From Streptomyces radiopugnans (GTDB taxonomy: Bacteria > Actinomycetota > Actinomycetes > Streptomycetales > Streptomycetaceae): DNA of 64,000 nt. The notes under the pieces were generated by a model. The model was not told where the DNA came from and did no database searches. It worked only from the letters and a program-made list of their open reading frames with translations. Below are positions 11,098 to 18,948 of this stretch, piece after piece. The stretch is from assembly GCF_900110735.1 (NCBI RefSeq), contig NZ_FOET01000013.1, positions 105,779-169,778 of the forward strand. The letters run 5' to 3'. Position numbers and translations under genes: made by a program. Numbering within the stretch: position 1 is the first letter of the stretch; the number at the start of each line of letters is the position of its first letter.

Positions 11098-11654
11098 CGG
11101 GCGGCTCCGGTCTCGGCGGAGGCCGCCTTCGTCTCGAGCTCGTCGAGGAAGCGGTCGATCGTGCGGCTCTGCCGGGCGACGTCCTCGAGGGACTCGCCGA
11201 CCAGCTTGCCGGCCAGGTCGGTGGCGAGCTTGCCCACGTCCTGGCGCAGCGCCTGCGCGGCCTGCCGGCGGTCGGCCTCGATCTGGGCGTGACCGGCGGC
11301 GATGATCTCCTCACGCTGCCGCTGACCCTCCGCGCGCATCTCGGCGATGAGCGCGGCGCCCTGCTCCTGCGCCTCCTGGCGCAGGCGCGCGGCCTCGTGG
11401 CGGGCCTCGGCGAGCTGGGCCTTGTACTGCTCGAGGGTCTGCTGCGCCTCGATCTGGGCCGCCTCGGCCTTCTCGATGCCGCCCTCGATGGCCTCCCGCC
11501 GCTCGTCCAGAACCTTGTTGATGTTCGGGAGGAGCTTCTTGGCGAGGAACCCGAAGACGATGGCGAACGCGATCAGGCCGATGACGAGCTCTGGGATCGG
11601 CGGGATCGGAGGATTCTGAGGCTCCTCCGCCGCCAGCTGTACCAGGGCGTTCAC
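11094..11654 (-). CDS. atpF: F1Fo ATP synthase subunit b
   Basis: This 186-aa protein has one membrane helix (about residues 21-41, LVIGLIAFAIVFGFLAKKLLP) and a long charged coiled coil that forms the peripheral stalk dimer. The N-terminus MNALVQLAAEEPQNPPIPPIPE is typical of Streptomyces b subunits. It lies 41 bp after atpE and overlaps atpH by four bases. Confidence 0.96.
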   Translation of the reverse strand: MNALVQLAAEEPQNPPIPPIPELVIGLIAFAIVFGFLAKKLLPNINKVLDERREAIEGGIEKAEAAQIEAQQTLEQYKAQLAEARHEAARLRQEAQEQGAALIAEMRAEGQRQREEIIAAGHAQIEADRRQAAQALRQDVGKLATDLAGKLVGESLEDVARQSRTIDRFLDELETKAASAETGAAR

Positions 11655-11695
11655 ATCAGTGCCTTTCGTCGAAAGAGGCTGTCAGTGGGTCTTGC

Positions 11696-11932
11696 TCACT
11701 GACCGAACACGAACGGCATGACGATGCCGATCAGGGCCAGGGCCTCACAGAAGGCGAAGCCGAGGATCTGGTTGGCGCGGATCAGACCGGCGGCCTCGGG
11801 CTGGCGGGCCAGGGCCTGGGTGCCGTTGCCGAAGATGATGCCGATGCCCACGCCGGGACCGATCGCGGCCAGGCCGTAGCCGATGGAGCCGAGGGAACCA
11901 GTGACAGCGGCGAGGTTCGCAAGGTCGGACAT
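11696..11932 (-). CDS. atpE: F1Fo ATP synthase subunit c
   Basis: A 78-aa two-helix hairpin forms the rotor ring of Fo. The proton-binding carboxylate is Glu63 in the second helix (GFAFCEALALIG), and the polar loop ARQPEA has R43-Q44-P45. The glycine-rich first helix reads GPGVGIGIIFGNG. The residues around the carboxylate look proton-type, without an obvious sodium-binding set. Confidence 0.97.
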   Translation of the reverse strand: MSDLANLAAVTGSLGSIGYGLAAIGPGVGIGIIFGNGTQALARQPEAAGLIRANQILGFAFCEALALIGIVMPFVFGQ

Positions 11933-12009
11933 GCCGTATCTTCCTTCTTCTTCATGAACCGGTGGGGGTTGGCCACCGGACAGCCAGGGGTTGGGTGGCG
12001 CGAGGGGGC

Positions 12010-12819
12010 TCAGTGGTGCTCGGCGAGCGCGCCCTGCACGTAGTTGGCGGCCAGGAGGACGAAGACGTACGCCTGGACTGCCTGGATGAAGAGCTCGAAC
12101 GCGGTGAGGACGATCACCATCACGAACGAGACGCCGGCGTAGGCGATGCCGATGCCGTTCAGCAGGTACCAGGCGGCGATGGTGAACATCACCAGCAGCA
12201 GGTGGCCGGCGAACATGTTGGCGAAGAGCCGGACCGCGTGCGTGAACGGGCGGACGAGGGTGTTCGAGAAGAATTCGATCACGACGACCAGCGGGAGGAC
12301 CGCGCCGAGCGACTTGTCGTAGCCCGTGAGGTTCTTCAGACCGCCGCCGAAGCCGTGCTTCCTGAACGTCAGGTACATCCACGTGACGTAGACGAGCAGC
12401 GCCATACCCGCGGGGAAGGCGATGATCGAGGTCACCGGGAACTGGGCCAGCGGGACGATGGACCAGAGGTTCATGATCCAGATGAAGAAGAACAGCGCCA
12501 CCATGAAGGGCACGAACTTCTCGCCGTCGCGCTTGCCGAGCGTCTCGTAGACGATCCCGCGGCGCACGAAGTCGTAGCCGGCCTCGCCGACCATCTGCAG
12601 CTTGCCGGGCACCAGCTTCGGCTTGTTGAAGGCGGCCCAGAAGAAGCCGACGACCACGACCGTGCTCAGCAGCGCCAGCAGGATCGGCTTGTTGAACTCG
12701 AACCCGCCGATCGTGAACATCGGCTCGAAGATGAACGAGTGCAGGCCCGGAGCAGGAAAGCCGCACCCGTCGAAGATGTGGCAGTCGACCTCGAAGGCGA
12801 GCATCTGGTCAGAACTCAC
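12010..12819 (-). CDS. atpB: F1Fo ATP synthase subunit a
   Basis: At 269 aa this is the stator subunit of the proton channel. I chose the GTG at 12819 because AAGGAG lies six bases upstream; earlier in-frame ATGs at 12837 and 12885 would translate through that ribosome binding site. The essential Arg lies in THAVRLFANMFAGH, and the C-terminal helix reads AFELFIQAVQAYVFVLL. Five to six membrane helices are visible. Cys residues in DCHIFDGCGFPAPG are typical of Streptomyces AtpB. Confidence 0.95.
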   Translation of the reverse strand: MSSDQMLAFEVDCHIFDGCGFPAPGLHSFIFEPMFTIGGFEFNKPILLALLSTVVVVGFFWAAFNKPKLVPGKLQMVGEAGYDFVRRGIVYETLGKRDGEKFVPFMVALFFFIWIMNLWSIVPLAQFPVTSIIAFPAGMALLVYVTWMYLTFRKHGFGGGLKNLTGYDKSLGAVLPLVVVIEFFSNTLVRPFTHAVRLFANMFAGHLLLVMFTIAAWYLLNGIGIAYAGVSFVMVIVLTAFELFIQAVQAYVFVLLAANYVQGALAEHH

Positions 12820-13065
12820 CGCGGGCTCCTTCAACATGGCGCATGGGTACGGCAACCTCGATGTGTCGGCGCGGCGCGCGGCCACGGAACGGCACTGGAC
12901 TGGACTTGCGATTCTGGGGGCGGCTGATGGGCTGCGCTGGCTGCCGCTTCCGTCCCGGAGAACCTATGGACGAACCAGCGGATTCAGCCACCCGCGCCTG
13001 CGATACCGCAGTTGGCACCGGACGATAGCAGGAGTTCGAAAGCGCCTTTATCCCGGCCCTACGCG

Positions 13066-13503
13066 TCACGGCTTGGACCCCTGCACGGCGGGGCCGTTCC
13101 CCTTGGACGACTCGGGCTCCACGTACATGATCTTGGCCTTCATGTGCGCGCGGGCCTGGGCGGCGATCCACACCAGAGTGGTCCCGAGCAGGGAGAAGGC
13201 GAACACCTTGGTGTCGAACAGCGTGGTGTTCTTGAAGACTGCGAGCACGACCGCGAGCAGCAGGATCTGCGTCGTGTAGAGCATCAGGCCCATGGCCTGG
13301 AACAGGTACGGGAAGGACCTGGCGACCCACTGGAGCACGGTGAGACCGATCCCCATGAAGAGGATCACGATGACGGCTCCGAACGCCGCGCCGATCACAC
13401 CCTGGCCGCCGGCGAACACGCCACCCGCGACCGCGGCCACGGCACCGGCGGCGGCGGTCGGGACGGCGCAGTGCAGCAGCATGCGAACGTCGTTCGACTG
13501 CAT
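13066..13503 (-). CDS. atpI: ATP synthase accessory protein I
   Basis: This 145-aa membrane protein has four hydrophobic helices (about 14-31, 35-58, 70-90, 97-115). It is the first gene of the atp operon, in the position of AtpI, a non-essential factor thought to help assemble the c-ring. The family is poorly conserved and the call rests mainly on position and topology. A 246-bp space separates it from atpB and shows no other gene. Confidence 0.85.
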   Translation of the reverse strand: MQSNDVRMLLHCAVPTAAAGAVAAVAGGVFAGGQGVIGAAFGAVIVILFMGIGLTVLQWVARSFPYLFQAMGLMLYTTQILLLAVVLAVFKNTTLFDTKVFAFSLLGTTLVWIAAQARAHMKAKIMYVEPESSKGNGPAVQGSKP

Positions 13504-13628
13504 GGGGAAGGCTCCGAGTTTCGGGGGCGTCTTGCGTCGCTGACGAGCGTATCCCCGGCGAATGAGGACGAAGGCCTCACCCCGTCGGACCGCCGCACTA
13601 CGGTCCTTACAGGGGGTTACCGGGTTCT

Positions 13629-13644
13629 CGTGAACGGTATCACA
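13629..13644. promoter_or_regulatory. Rex-like operator upstream of the atp operon
   Basis: CGTGAACGGTATCACA matches the Rex operator consensus TGTGAACNNNTTCACA at 11 of 13 defined positions. Rex senses the NADH/NAD+ ratio in Streptomyces. The site lies 126 bp upstream of atpI and overlaps the predicted transcription start. It also resembles a Crp half-site pair (GTG-N6-ATCAC), so the identity of the protein is not settled. Confidence 0.5.
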
Positions 13645-13671
13645 AACTATTTGATGAGGTCTTTACCTACA
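13644..13671 (-). promoter_or_regulatory. Candidate atp operon promoter
   Basis: On the minus strand, TGTAGG (13666-13671) and TAGTTT (13644-13649) are spaced by 16 bp in the only A/T-rich patch of the 258-bp gap before atpI. Transcription would begin near 13637, inside the Rex-like palindrome. The -35 match is weak. Confidence 0.4.
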
Positions 13672-13761
13672 TCGTGTGCGGACTCTCACACGAGCGGGGT
13701 AACCGGCGCGGCGTCGCGCTGACGGACGCCGGGAAGACTGCTATGTGGGGCGCACGGCCGC

Positions 13762-15099
13762 TCACGACCGGCTGTCGACCCGGCTGTCGGCCCTGTCCTC
13801 GCGCCTTCCCCCGCGCCGCGCCAGGCGGTCGTGCTCCCGCAGCGAGGTCGCTCCGTTCGCCCTGCCCCCGGGCTTCGCGGCGGACTCCGCCGGACCCTCC
13901 GCCCCCGCTTCCGGCTCCCCCACCGGACCGCGCCGGGCGCGGTAGCGCGGCGGCACGACCGCCTGCGCCCAGCGCGGCACCCTCGGGGTGAAGCGGGGCA
14001 GCAGCAGGATCACCAGCCCCACCGCGCTCAGCAGCACGATCGCGAGCACGATGACCAGGCTGGAGGAGCGCACCGAGAAGGCCACCGCGCCGAAGGCGAT
14101 CAGCGCCGACCAGAAGTACATGATCAGCACCGCGCGGCTGTGGGAGTGGCCGATCTCCAGCAGCCGGTGGTGCAGATGGCCGCGGTCGGCGGCGAACGGC
14201 GACTGGCCCCGCCAGGTGCGCCTCACGACCGCCAGCACCAGGTCGGCGATGGGCACCGCGATGATCGTCAGCGGCAGCAGCACCGGCATGTAGACCGGCA
14301 CCATCGTCTGGACCGTGGTCTTGACCGAGCCGGTGGTGTCGGTGATGACGTCCGGGTCGACCTGCCCGGTGATGGAGACCGCCCCGGCGGCCAGCACCAG
14401 ACCGATGAGCATCGACCCGGAGTCGCCCATGAAGATCCGCGCGGGGTGCATGTTGTGCGGCAGGAAGCCCAGGCACATGCCCATCAGGACGGCGGCGAAG
14501 AGCGTCGCGGGGGCCGCGGCCTCGATGCCGTAGCCGTACCAGATCCGGTAGGCGTACATGAAGAACGCCGCGGCCGCGATGCCGACCATGCCGGAGGCCA
14601 GGCCGTCCAGGCCGTCGACGAAGTTGACCGCGTTGATGGTGACGACGACCACCGCCACCGTCAGCAGCGTGCCCTGCAGCGGGGTCAGCGCGACGTTGCC
14701 CACGCCCGGTACCGGCAGCCACAGGATCGTCAGACCCTGCCAGACCATCACGCCCGCGGCGATCATCTGGCCGCCGAGCTTGATCAGCGCGTCCACGCCC
14801 CACTTGTCGTCCAGGACGCCCAGCAGCCAGATGAGGCCGGCGCCGGCCAGCAGCGCGCGGGGCTCGTCGGAGAGCCGGAAGACGTCGCCGACGTTGGTGA
14901 GCTGGGAGGCCGCCAGCAGACCCGCGCACAGCCCGCCGAACATGGCGATGCCGCCGAGCCGGGGCGTCGGTTCGCGGTGCACGTCGCGGGCCCGGATCTC
15001 GGGCATCGCGCCCGCCGCGATCGCGAACTTCCTCACCGGACCGGTGAGGAGGTAGGTGACCGCGGCCGTGACGCACAGCGTCAGCAGGTATTCACGCAC
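13762..15099 (-). CDS. WecA/TagO-type undecaprenyl-phosphate sugar-1-phosphate transferase
   Basis: This 445-aa polytopic protein transfers a sugar-1-phosphate to undecaprenyl phosphate at the membrane, the first step of a cell-wall glycopolymer. About ten to eleven membrane helices are visible. Family motifs include REPTPRLGG near the N-terminus, GVLDDKWGVDAL, NAVNFVDGLDGLASG, PARIFMGDSGSMLIG and the HLHHRLLEIGHSHSRAVL histidine motif near the C-terminus. A charged, disordered tail of about 70 residues follows the last helix. It lies in a run of minus-strand genes upstream of atpI and may make teichulosonic or related wall polymers. Confidence 0.9.
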   Translation of the reverse strand: MREYLLTLCVTAAVTYLLTGPVRKFAIAAGAMPEIRARDVHREPTPRLGGIAMFGGLCAGLLAASQLTNVGDVFRLSDEPRALLAGAGLIWLLGVLDDKWGVDALIKLGGQMIAAGVMVWQGLTILWLPVPGVGNVALTPLQGTLLTVAVVVVTINAVNFVDGLDGLASGMVGIAAAAFFMYAYRIWYGYGIEAAAPATLFAAVLMGMCLGFLPHNMHPARIFMGDSGSMLIGLVLAAGAVSITGQVDPDVITDTTGSVKTTVQTMVPVYMPVLLPLTIIAVPIADLVLAVVRRTWRGQSPFAADRGHLHHRLLEIGHSHSRAVLIMYFWSALIAFGAVAFSVRSSSLVIVLAIVLLSAVGLVILLLPRFTPRVPRWAQAVVPPRYRARRGPVGEPEAGAEGPAESAAKPGGRANGATSLREHDRLARRGGRREDRADSRVDSRS

Positions 15100-15207
15100 G
15101 GATTCCCCAGAACTCTCGCGGGCTCACCGGGCTCACGCCCGGGACACCACACCTTAGACAACGGCCCGGTGCCGGCGGTTGCGCGCCCGGCACCGCCCGG
15201 TACGGTC

Positions 15208-15852
15208 TCACGTCCGCGCCGGGACCCCCGTCAGGGCCGTGACCACCGGATCCAGGGCCGCGTTGATCTCCTCGCCGACACTGCGGAAGTACGTGATGGG
15301 GGCGCCGTAGGGATCGTAGACCTCGTCGGCCTCCGCGCTGGGCGCCAGCAGCCAGCCGCGCAGCGCCGCGGCGGCCCGCACCAGGGCGCGGGCGCGCTCG
15401 ACGACCCCGCCGTCGGCGTCGGGTCCGGGCAGGGTGGCGGGGTCGATGGCCCGCACCAGACGGGTGAACTCCTTGAGCGTGAAGGTGCGCAGTCCCGCCG
15501 AGTGCCCCATGGAGATCACCTGCGCCCGGTGGTCGCGGGTGGCGGTCAGCACCAGGTCGGCTCTGATGACGTGCTCGTCCAGCAGTTCGCGGCCGAGGAA
15601 GCCGGACGGGTCCGCACCGTACTCCAGCAGGACCTCCGCCGCGTGCTCCTCCATCGGCGCGCCCTCGTGCCCCCACGTCCCCGCGCTCTCCACCACCAGT
15701 CCGCCGGCCCGCTCGTCGCCGAGTCTGGCCACCAGGGCATGCCTGGTCAGCCGCTCGGTGATGGGCGAGCGGCAGACGTTTCCGGTGGAGACGTGGAGGA
15801 TGCGGAAGACCGGTATGCCATGCTCCTCGGACGCCCCGGCGGGCGGGGTCAA
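15208..15852 (-). CDS. Low-molecular-weight protein tyrosine phosphatase homologue with Ser in place of the catalytic Cys
   Basis: This is a 214-aa protein of the LMW-PTP fold. The P-loop reads HVSTGNVCRSP: the position of the nucleophilic Cys (CX5R) is Ser22, while Arg28 and the general-acid loop (VYDPYG) are kept. It may therefore bind phosphate or phosphotyrosine without normal catalysis. The best start I can see is the TTG at 15852, one base before the TGA of tsaC, with GAGG upstream; no in-frame ATG exists nearby. It sits in the order prfA-prmC-tsaC-this gene-WecA/TagO homologue, so a wall-polymer or PTP-type signalling role is conceivable. Confidence 0.8.
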   Translation of the reverse strand: MTPPAGASEEHGIPVFRILHVSTGNVCRSPITERLTRHALVARLGDERAGGLVVESAGTWGHEGAPMEEHAAEVLLEYGADPSGFLGRELLDEHVIRADLVLTATRDHRAQVISMGHSAGLRTFTLKEFTRLVRAIDPATLPGPDADGGVVERARALVRAAAALRGWLLAPSAEADEVYDPYGAPITYFRSVGEEINAALDPVVTALTGVPART

Positions 15853-16496
15853 CTGGCGACCTCGAGGTCGGGCACGACCTTGCGCAGCTCCTCCGCGCTG
15901 ATCGCGCCCGCGCGCAGCAGCCTGGGCACCGGGCCGGTGACGTCGACGATCGAGGAGGGCACCGAGTCGGGGGTGGGGCCGCCGTCGAGGTAGACGGCGA
16001 CGGAGTCGCCCAGCATCTCCTGGGCGGCGTCGCAGGTCTGCGGGGCCGGGTGCCCGGTGAGGTTGGCCGACGACACCGCCATCGGGCCGGTCTCGGTCAG
16101 CAGCTCGATCGCCACCGGGTGCAGCGGCATGCGGACGGCGACCGTGCCGCCGGTCTCGCCCAGGTCCCAGGTCAGCGATGGCTGGTGGCGGGCGACGAGG
16201 GTGAGCGCGCCGGGCCAGAAGGCGTCCACCAGTTCCCACGCCTGCTCGGAGAAGTCGGTGACCAGGCCGTGCAGGGTGTTCGGGGAGCCGATCAGGACGG
16301 GTGAGGGCATGCCGCGCCCGCGTCCCTTGGCCTCCAGCAGGTCGCCGACGGCCTCCGGGGTGAAGGCGTCGGCGCCGATGCCGTAGACGGTGTCCGTGGG
16401 CAGCACGACGAGTTCGCCTCGGCGGACCGCCGAGGCTGCCTCGCGCAGGCCGGTCGCGCGGTCGGTCGCGTCGGAGCAGTCGTAACGCCGTGCCAT
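15849..16496 (-). CDS. tsaC: L-threonylcarbamoyladenylate synthase (Sua5/YrdC/TsaC)
   Basis: At 215 aa this enzyme makes threonylcarbamoyl-AMP from Thr, bicarbonate and ATP for the t6A37 modification of ANN-decoding tRNAs. YrdC-domain motifs are visible: VVLPTDTVYGIGADAF, MPSPVLIG, WPGALTLV, VRMPLHP and SSANLTGHP. It lacks the C-terminal Sua5 extension. The start ATG follows the prmC stop TAA directly. Confidence 0.93.
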   Translation of the reverse strand: MARRYDCSDATDRATGLREAASAVRRGELVVLPTDTVYGIGADAFTPEAVGDLLEAKGRGRGMPSPVLIGSPNTLHGLVTDFSEQAWELVDAFWPGALTLVARHQPSLTWDLGETGGTVAVRMPLHPVAIELLTETGPMAVSSANLTGHPAPQTCDAAQEMLGDSVAVYLDGGPTPDSVPSSIVDVTGPVPRLLRAGAISAEELRKVVPDLEVAS

Positions 16497-17342
16497 TTAC
16501 GGCACCTCCCTGCGTGCTGTGGCAAAACGGGGCCGGTTGTTGAGGTCGGGGTGGTCCGCGGCGTCCGCCCAGCCGCGGTCCTCGGTGAAGATCCAGGGGA
16601 CCTGGCCGCCCTGGGTGTCGGCGTGTTCGACGACGACCAGGCCGCCGGGGCGCAGCAGGCGGTGCGCGGTGCGTTCGATGCCGCGGATGACGTCCAGTCC
16701 GTCCTCGCCCGAGAACAACGCCATCTGCGGGTCGTGGTCACGTGCCTCGGGGGCGACGTACTCCCACTCGGTGAGCGGGATGTAGGGCGGGTTGGAGATG
16801 ACGAGGTCGACCTGGCCGTCCAGCTCGGGCAGGGCGGTCAGGGCGTCGCCGTGGTGCAGGGTGACGCGGGAGCCCTCGGTGTTCCTGCGGGCCCACTCCA
16901 GCGCGCCGTCGTCCAGTTCCACGGCGTGCACGCGCGAGCGCGGCACCTCCTGGGCGAGCGCGAGCGCGATGGCCCCGGAGCCGGTGCACAGATCGACGAT
17001 CAGGGGCTCGGCGACGTCCATGGCGCGTACGGCGTCTATCGCCCAGCCGACCACCGACTCGGTCTCGGGGCGCGGCACGAACACCCCCGGACCCACCTGG
17101 AGCTCCAGGTAGCGGAAGAAGGCCCGGCCGGTGATGTGCTGGAGCGGTTCGCGGGCCTCGCGGCGGGCGACGGCCTCCCAGTAGCGGGCGTCGAAGTCGG
17201 CGTCGGCGACGCGGTGCAGTTCCCCGCGCCTGACGCCGTGCACGTACGCCGCCAGCTCCTCCGCGTCGAAGCGCGGGGAGGGCACTCCGGCGTCGGCGAG
17301 CCGCTGGGTGGCCTGGGCCACCTCGGCGAGCAGTACGTTCAC
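16497..17342 (-). CDS. prmC: Peptide chain release factor N5-glutamine methyltransferase
   Basis: This 281-aa enzyme methylates the GGQ glutamine of release factors. The N-terminal helical substrate-recognition domain (1-90) is followed by an AdoMet-binding Rossmann fold with DLCTGSGAIALAL and the catalytic SNPPYIP motif. The start is a GTG preceded by GGAGGACGAGG. It lies just downstream of prfA, whose product is its substrate, the usual bacterial arrangement. Confidence 0.95.
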   Translation of the reverse strand: MNVLLAEVAQATQRLADAGVPSPRFDAEELAAYVHGVRRGELHRVADADFDARYWEAVARREAREPLQHITGRAFFRYLELQVGPGVFVPRPETESVVGWAIDAVRAMDVAEPLIVDLCTGSGAIALALAQEVPRSRVHAVELDDGALEWARRNTEGSRVTLHHGDALTALPELDGQVDLVISNPPYIPLTEWEYVAPEARDHDPQMALFSGEDGLDVIRGIERTAHRLLRPGGLVVVEHADTQGGQVPWIFTEDRGWADAADHPDLNNRPRFATARREVP

Positions 17343-17394
17343 GTTCCTCGTCCTCCACCCGTCCCTGCGCGCCCCGCCCCGGGGCGCCGCACGG

Positions 17395-18465
17395 TTACTG
17401 AGCCGCGGCCAGCTTGGCCGCGGAGTCGGCGTCCACGCACGCCTGGATCACCGCGTCCAGGTCGCCGTCCAGCACCTGGTCCAGGTTGTACGCCTTGAAG
17501 CCCACCCGGTGGTCCGAGATCCGGTTCTCCGGGAAGTTGTAGGTGCGCACCCGCTCCGACCGGTCCACCGTACGCACCTGGCTGCGGCGCGCGTCGGAGG
17601 CCTCCCTCTCCGCCTCCTCCTGGGCCGCCGCCAGCAGGCGGGCGCGCAGGATGCGCAGCGCCTGCTCCTTGTTCTGCAGCTGGCTCTTCTCGTTCTGGCA
17701 GGAGACGACGATGCCGGTGGGCACGTGGGTGATGCGTACGGCGGAGTCGGTGGTGTTCACGGACTGGCCGCCGGGGCCGGAGGAGCGGTAGACGTCGATC
17801 CGCAGGTCGCCGGGGTTGATCTCGACGTCGACGTCCTCGGCCTCGGGCAGGACGAGGACGCCCGCTGCGGAGGTGTGGATGCGGCCCTGGGACTCGGTGG
17901 CGGGCACCCGCTGGACGCGGTGGACGCCGCCCTCGTACTTCAGCCGGGCCCACACGCCCTGGCCGGGCTCGGTGCTGTTCTTGGTCTTCACCGCGACCTG
18001 GACGTCCTTGTAGCCGCCGAGGTCGGACTCGTTGGCCTCGATGACCTCGGTCTTCCAGCCCTGCCGCTCGGCGTAGCGCAGGTACATGCGCAGCAGGTCG
18101 CCGGCGAACAGTGCGGACTCCTCGCCGCCCTCGCCCGCCTTGATCTCCAGGATGACGTCCTTGTCGTCGCTGGGGTCGCGCGGGACGAGCAGCAGCCGCA
18201 GCCGCTCGGTGAGCTCCTCGCGCCGGGCCTCCAGCTCCTTGACCTCGGCGGCGAAGTCCGGGTCGTCGGCGGCCAGCTCGCGGGCGGTGGCGATGTCGTC
18301 GCCGGTGCGCTTCCAGTCGTGGTAGGCGCCCACGATCGGGGTCAGCTCGGCGTAGCGCTTGCCCAGTCTGCGGGCGTTGGCCTGGTCCGCGTGGACGGCG
18401 GGATCGGCGAGCCGCTTCTCGAGGTCGGCGTGCTCACCGATCAGTTCCTCGACCGCCTCGAACAT
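17395..18465 (-). CDS. prfA: Peptide chain release factor 1
   Basis: At 356 aa, RF1 terminates translation at UAA and UAG codons. The GGQ loop reads SSGPGGQSVNTTDSAVRITH, and the codon-recognition segment HVPTGIVV lies nearby. The ATG at 18465 has AAGGA upstream. It follows rpmE by 95 bp, with an intervening hairpin that may act as a partial terminator. Confidence 0.97.
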   Translation of the reverse strand: MFEAVEELIGEHADLEKRLADPAVHADQANARRLGKRYAELTPIVGAYHDWKRTGDDIATARELAADDPDFAAEVKELEARREELTERLRLLLVPRDPSDDKDVILEIKAGEGGEESALFAGDLLRMYLRYAERQGWKTEVIEANESDLGGYKDVQVAVKTKNSTEPGQGVWARLKYEGGVHRVQRVPATESQGRIHTSAAGVLVLPEAEDVDVEINPGDLRIDVYRSSGPGGQSVNTTDSAVRITHVPTGIVVSCQNEKSQLQNKEQALRILRARLLAAAQEEAEREASDARRSQVRTVDRSERVRTYNFPENRISDHRVGFKAYNLDQVLDGDLDAVIQACVDADSAAKLAAAQ

Positions 18466-18507
18466 CGTTGAGTCCTTCGTGTGGAGAGAGGGCTGCCGGG
18501 ACGGCAA

Positions 18508-18552
18508 AACGCCGGTCCGGCCCTCCCTGGGGGACGGCCGAGGACCGGCGTT
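18508..18552 (-). terminator. Hairpin between rpmE and prfA
   Basis: An 11-bp stem pairs 18508-18518 with 18542-18552, with a smaller GGCC-based hairpin in the loop. It lies 8 bp downstream of the rpmE stop. It may terminate the rpmE transcript or reduce read-through into prfA. Confidence 0.7.
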
Positions 18553-18560
18553 CGGGGTCG

Positions 18561-18788
18561 CTACTTCTTGTTCCTCGACCCGGCGTTCTTGCCGAAGCGG
18601 GCCTCGAAGCGGGCCACGCGGCCACCGGTGTCGAGGATCTTCTGCTTGCCCGTGTAGAACGGGTGGCACGCGGAGCACACGTCGGCACGGATGGTGCCGT
18701 CGGTGACGGTGCTACGGGTGGTGAAGGAGTTTCCGCAGGTGCAGCTGACCTGGGTCTCCACGTACTCCGGGTGGATGTCGCGCTTCAA
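18561..18788 (-). CDS. rpmE: 50S ribosomal protein L31, zinc-binding form
   Basis: This 75-aa ribosomal protein carries zinc-ligand cysteines in SCTCGNSF and DVCSACHPFYTGKQ, so it is the C+ form, replaced by a Cys-less paralogue under zinc starvation in Streptomyces. The C-terminal RFEARFGKNAGSRNKK is typical. A sigma-R type promoter lies 135 bp upstream, inside the end of the LCP gene, which fits reports that rpmE belongs to the thiol-stress regulon. Confidence 0.97.
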   Translation of the reverse strand: MKRDIHPEYVETQVSCTCGNSFTTRSTVTDGTIRADVCSACHPFYTGKQKILDTGGRVARFEARFGKNAGSRNKK

Positions 18789-18922
18789 GGTCTCTCCTAG
18801 GTATCGGGAGGGTTCCGGGTCGCACCGGCTCCTCGCGCCCGATGGGCGGGCTGCGGGGATGTCTGCCTGCGCGTGAACCGGGACCGACGCACCAGTCTGC
18901 CATTACTGGCCGCACCTCCCAA

Positions 18923-18948
18923 AACCAGGTGGCGGCGGATGCTATTCC
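18923..18948 (-). promoter_or_regulatory. Sigma-R type promoter for rpmE
   Basis: Reading the minus strand, GGAAT (18944-18948) and GTT (18923-18925) are separated by exactly 18 nt. This is the consensus of the thiol-oxidative-stress ECF factor sigma-R (GGAAT-N18-GTT). The start point would fall near 18915, about 127 nt before the rpmE ATG. The -35 element overlaps the last codons of the LCP gene. Confidence 0.75.

Noticed and set aside
7660..11292. A 1210-codon open frame on the plus strand across the atp operon
   Set aside because: It is the antisense shadow of atpD, atpG, atpA and atpH; high-GC codon bias keeps such frames open, and the peptide is His/Gly/Arg-rich with no family features.
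16497..16500. Possible frameshift or fusion between prmC and tsaC
   Set aside because: The prmC stop TAA is followed directly by the tsaC ATG; both proteins have full family length, so this is tight operon packing.
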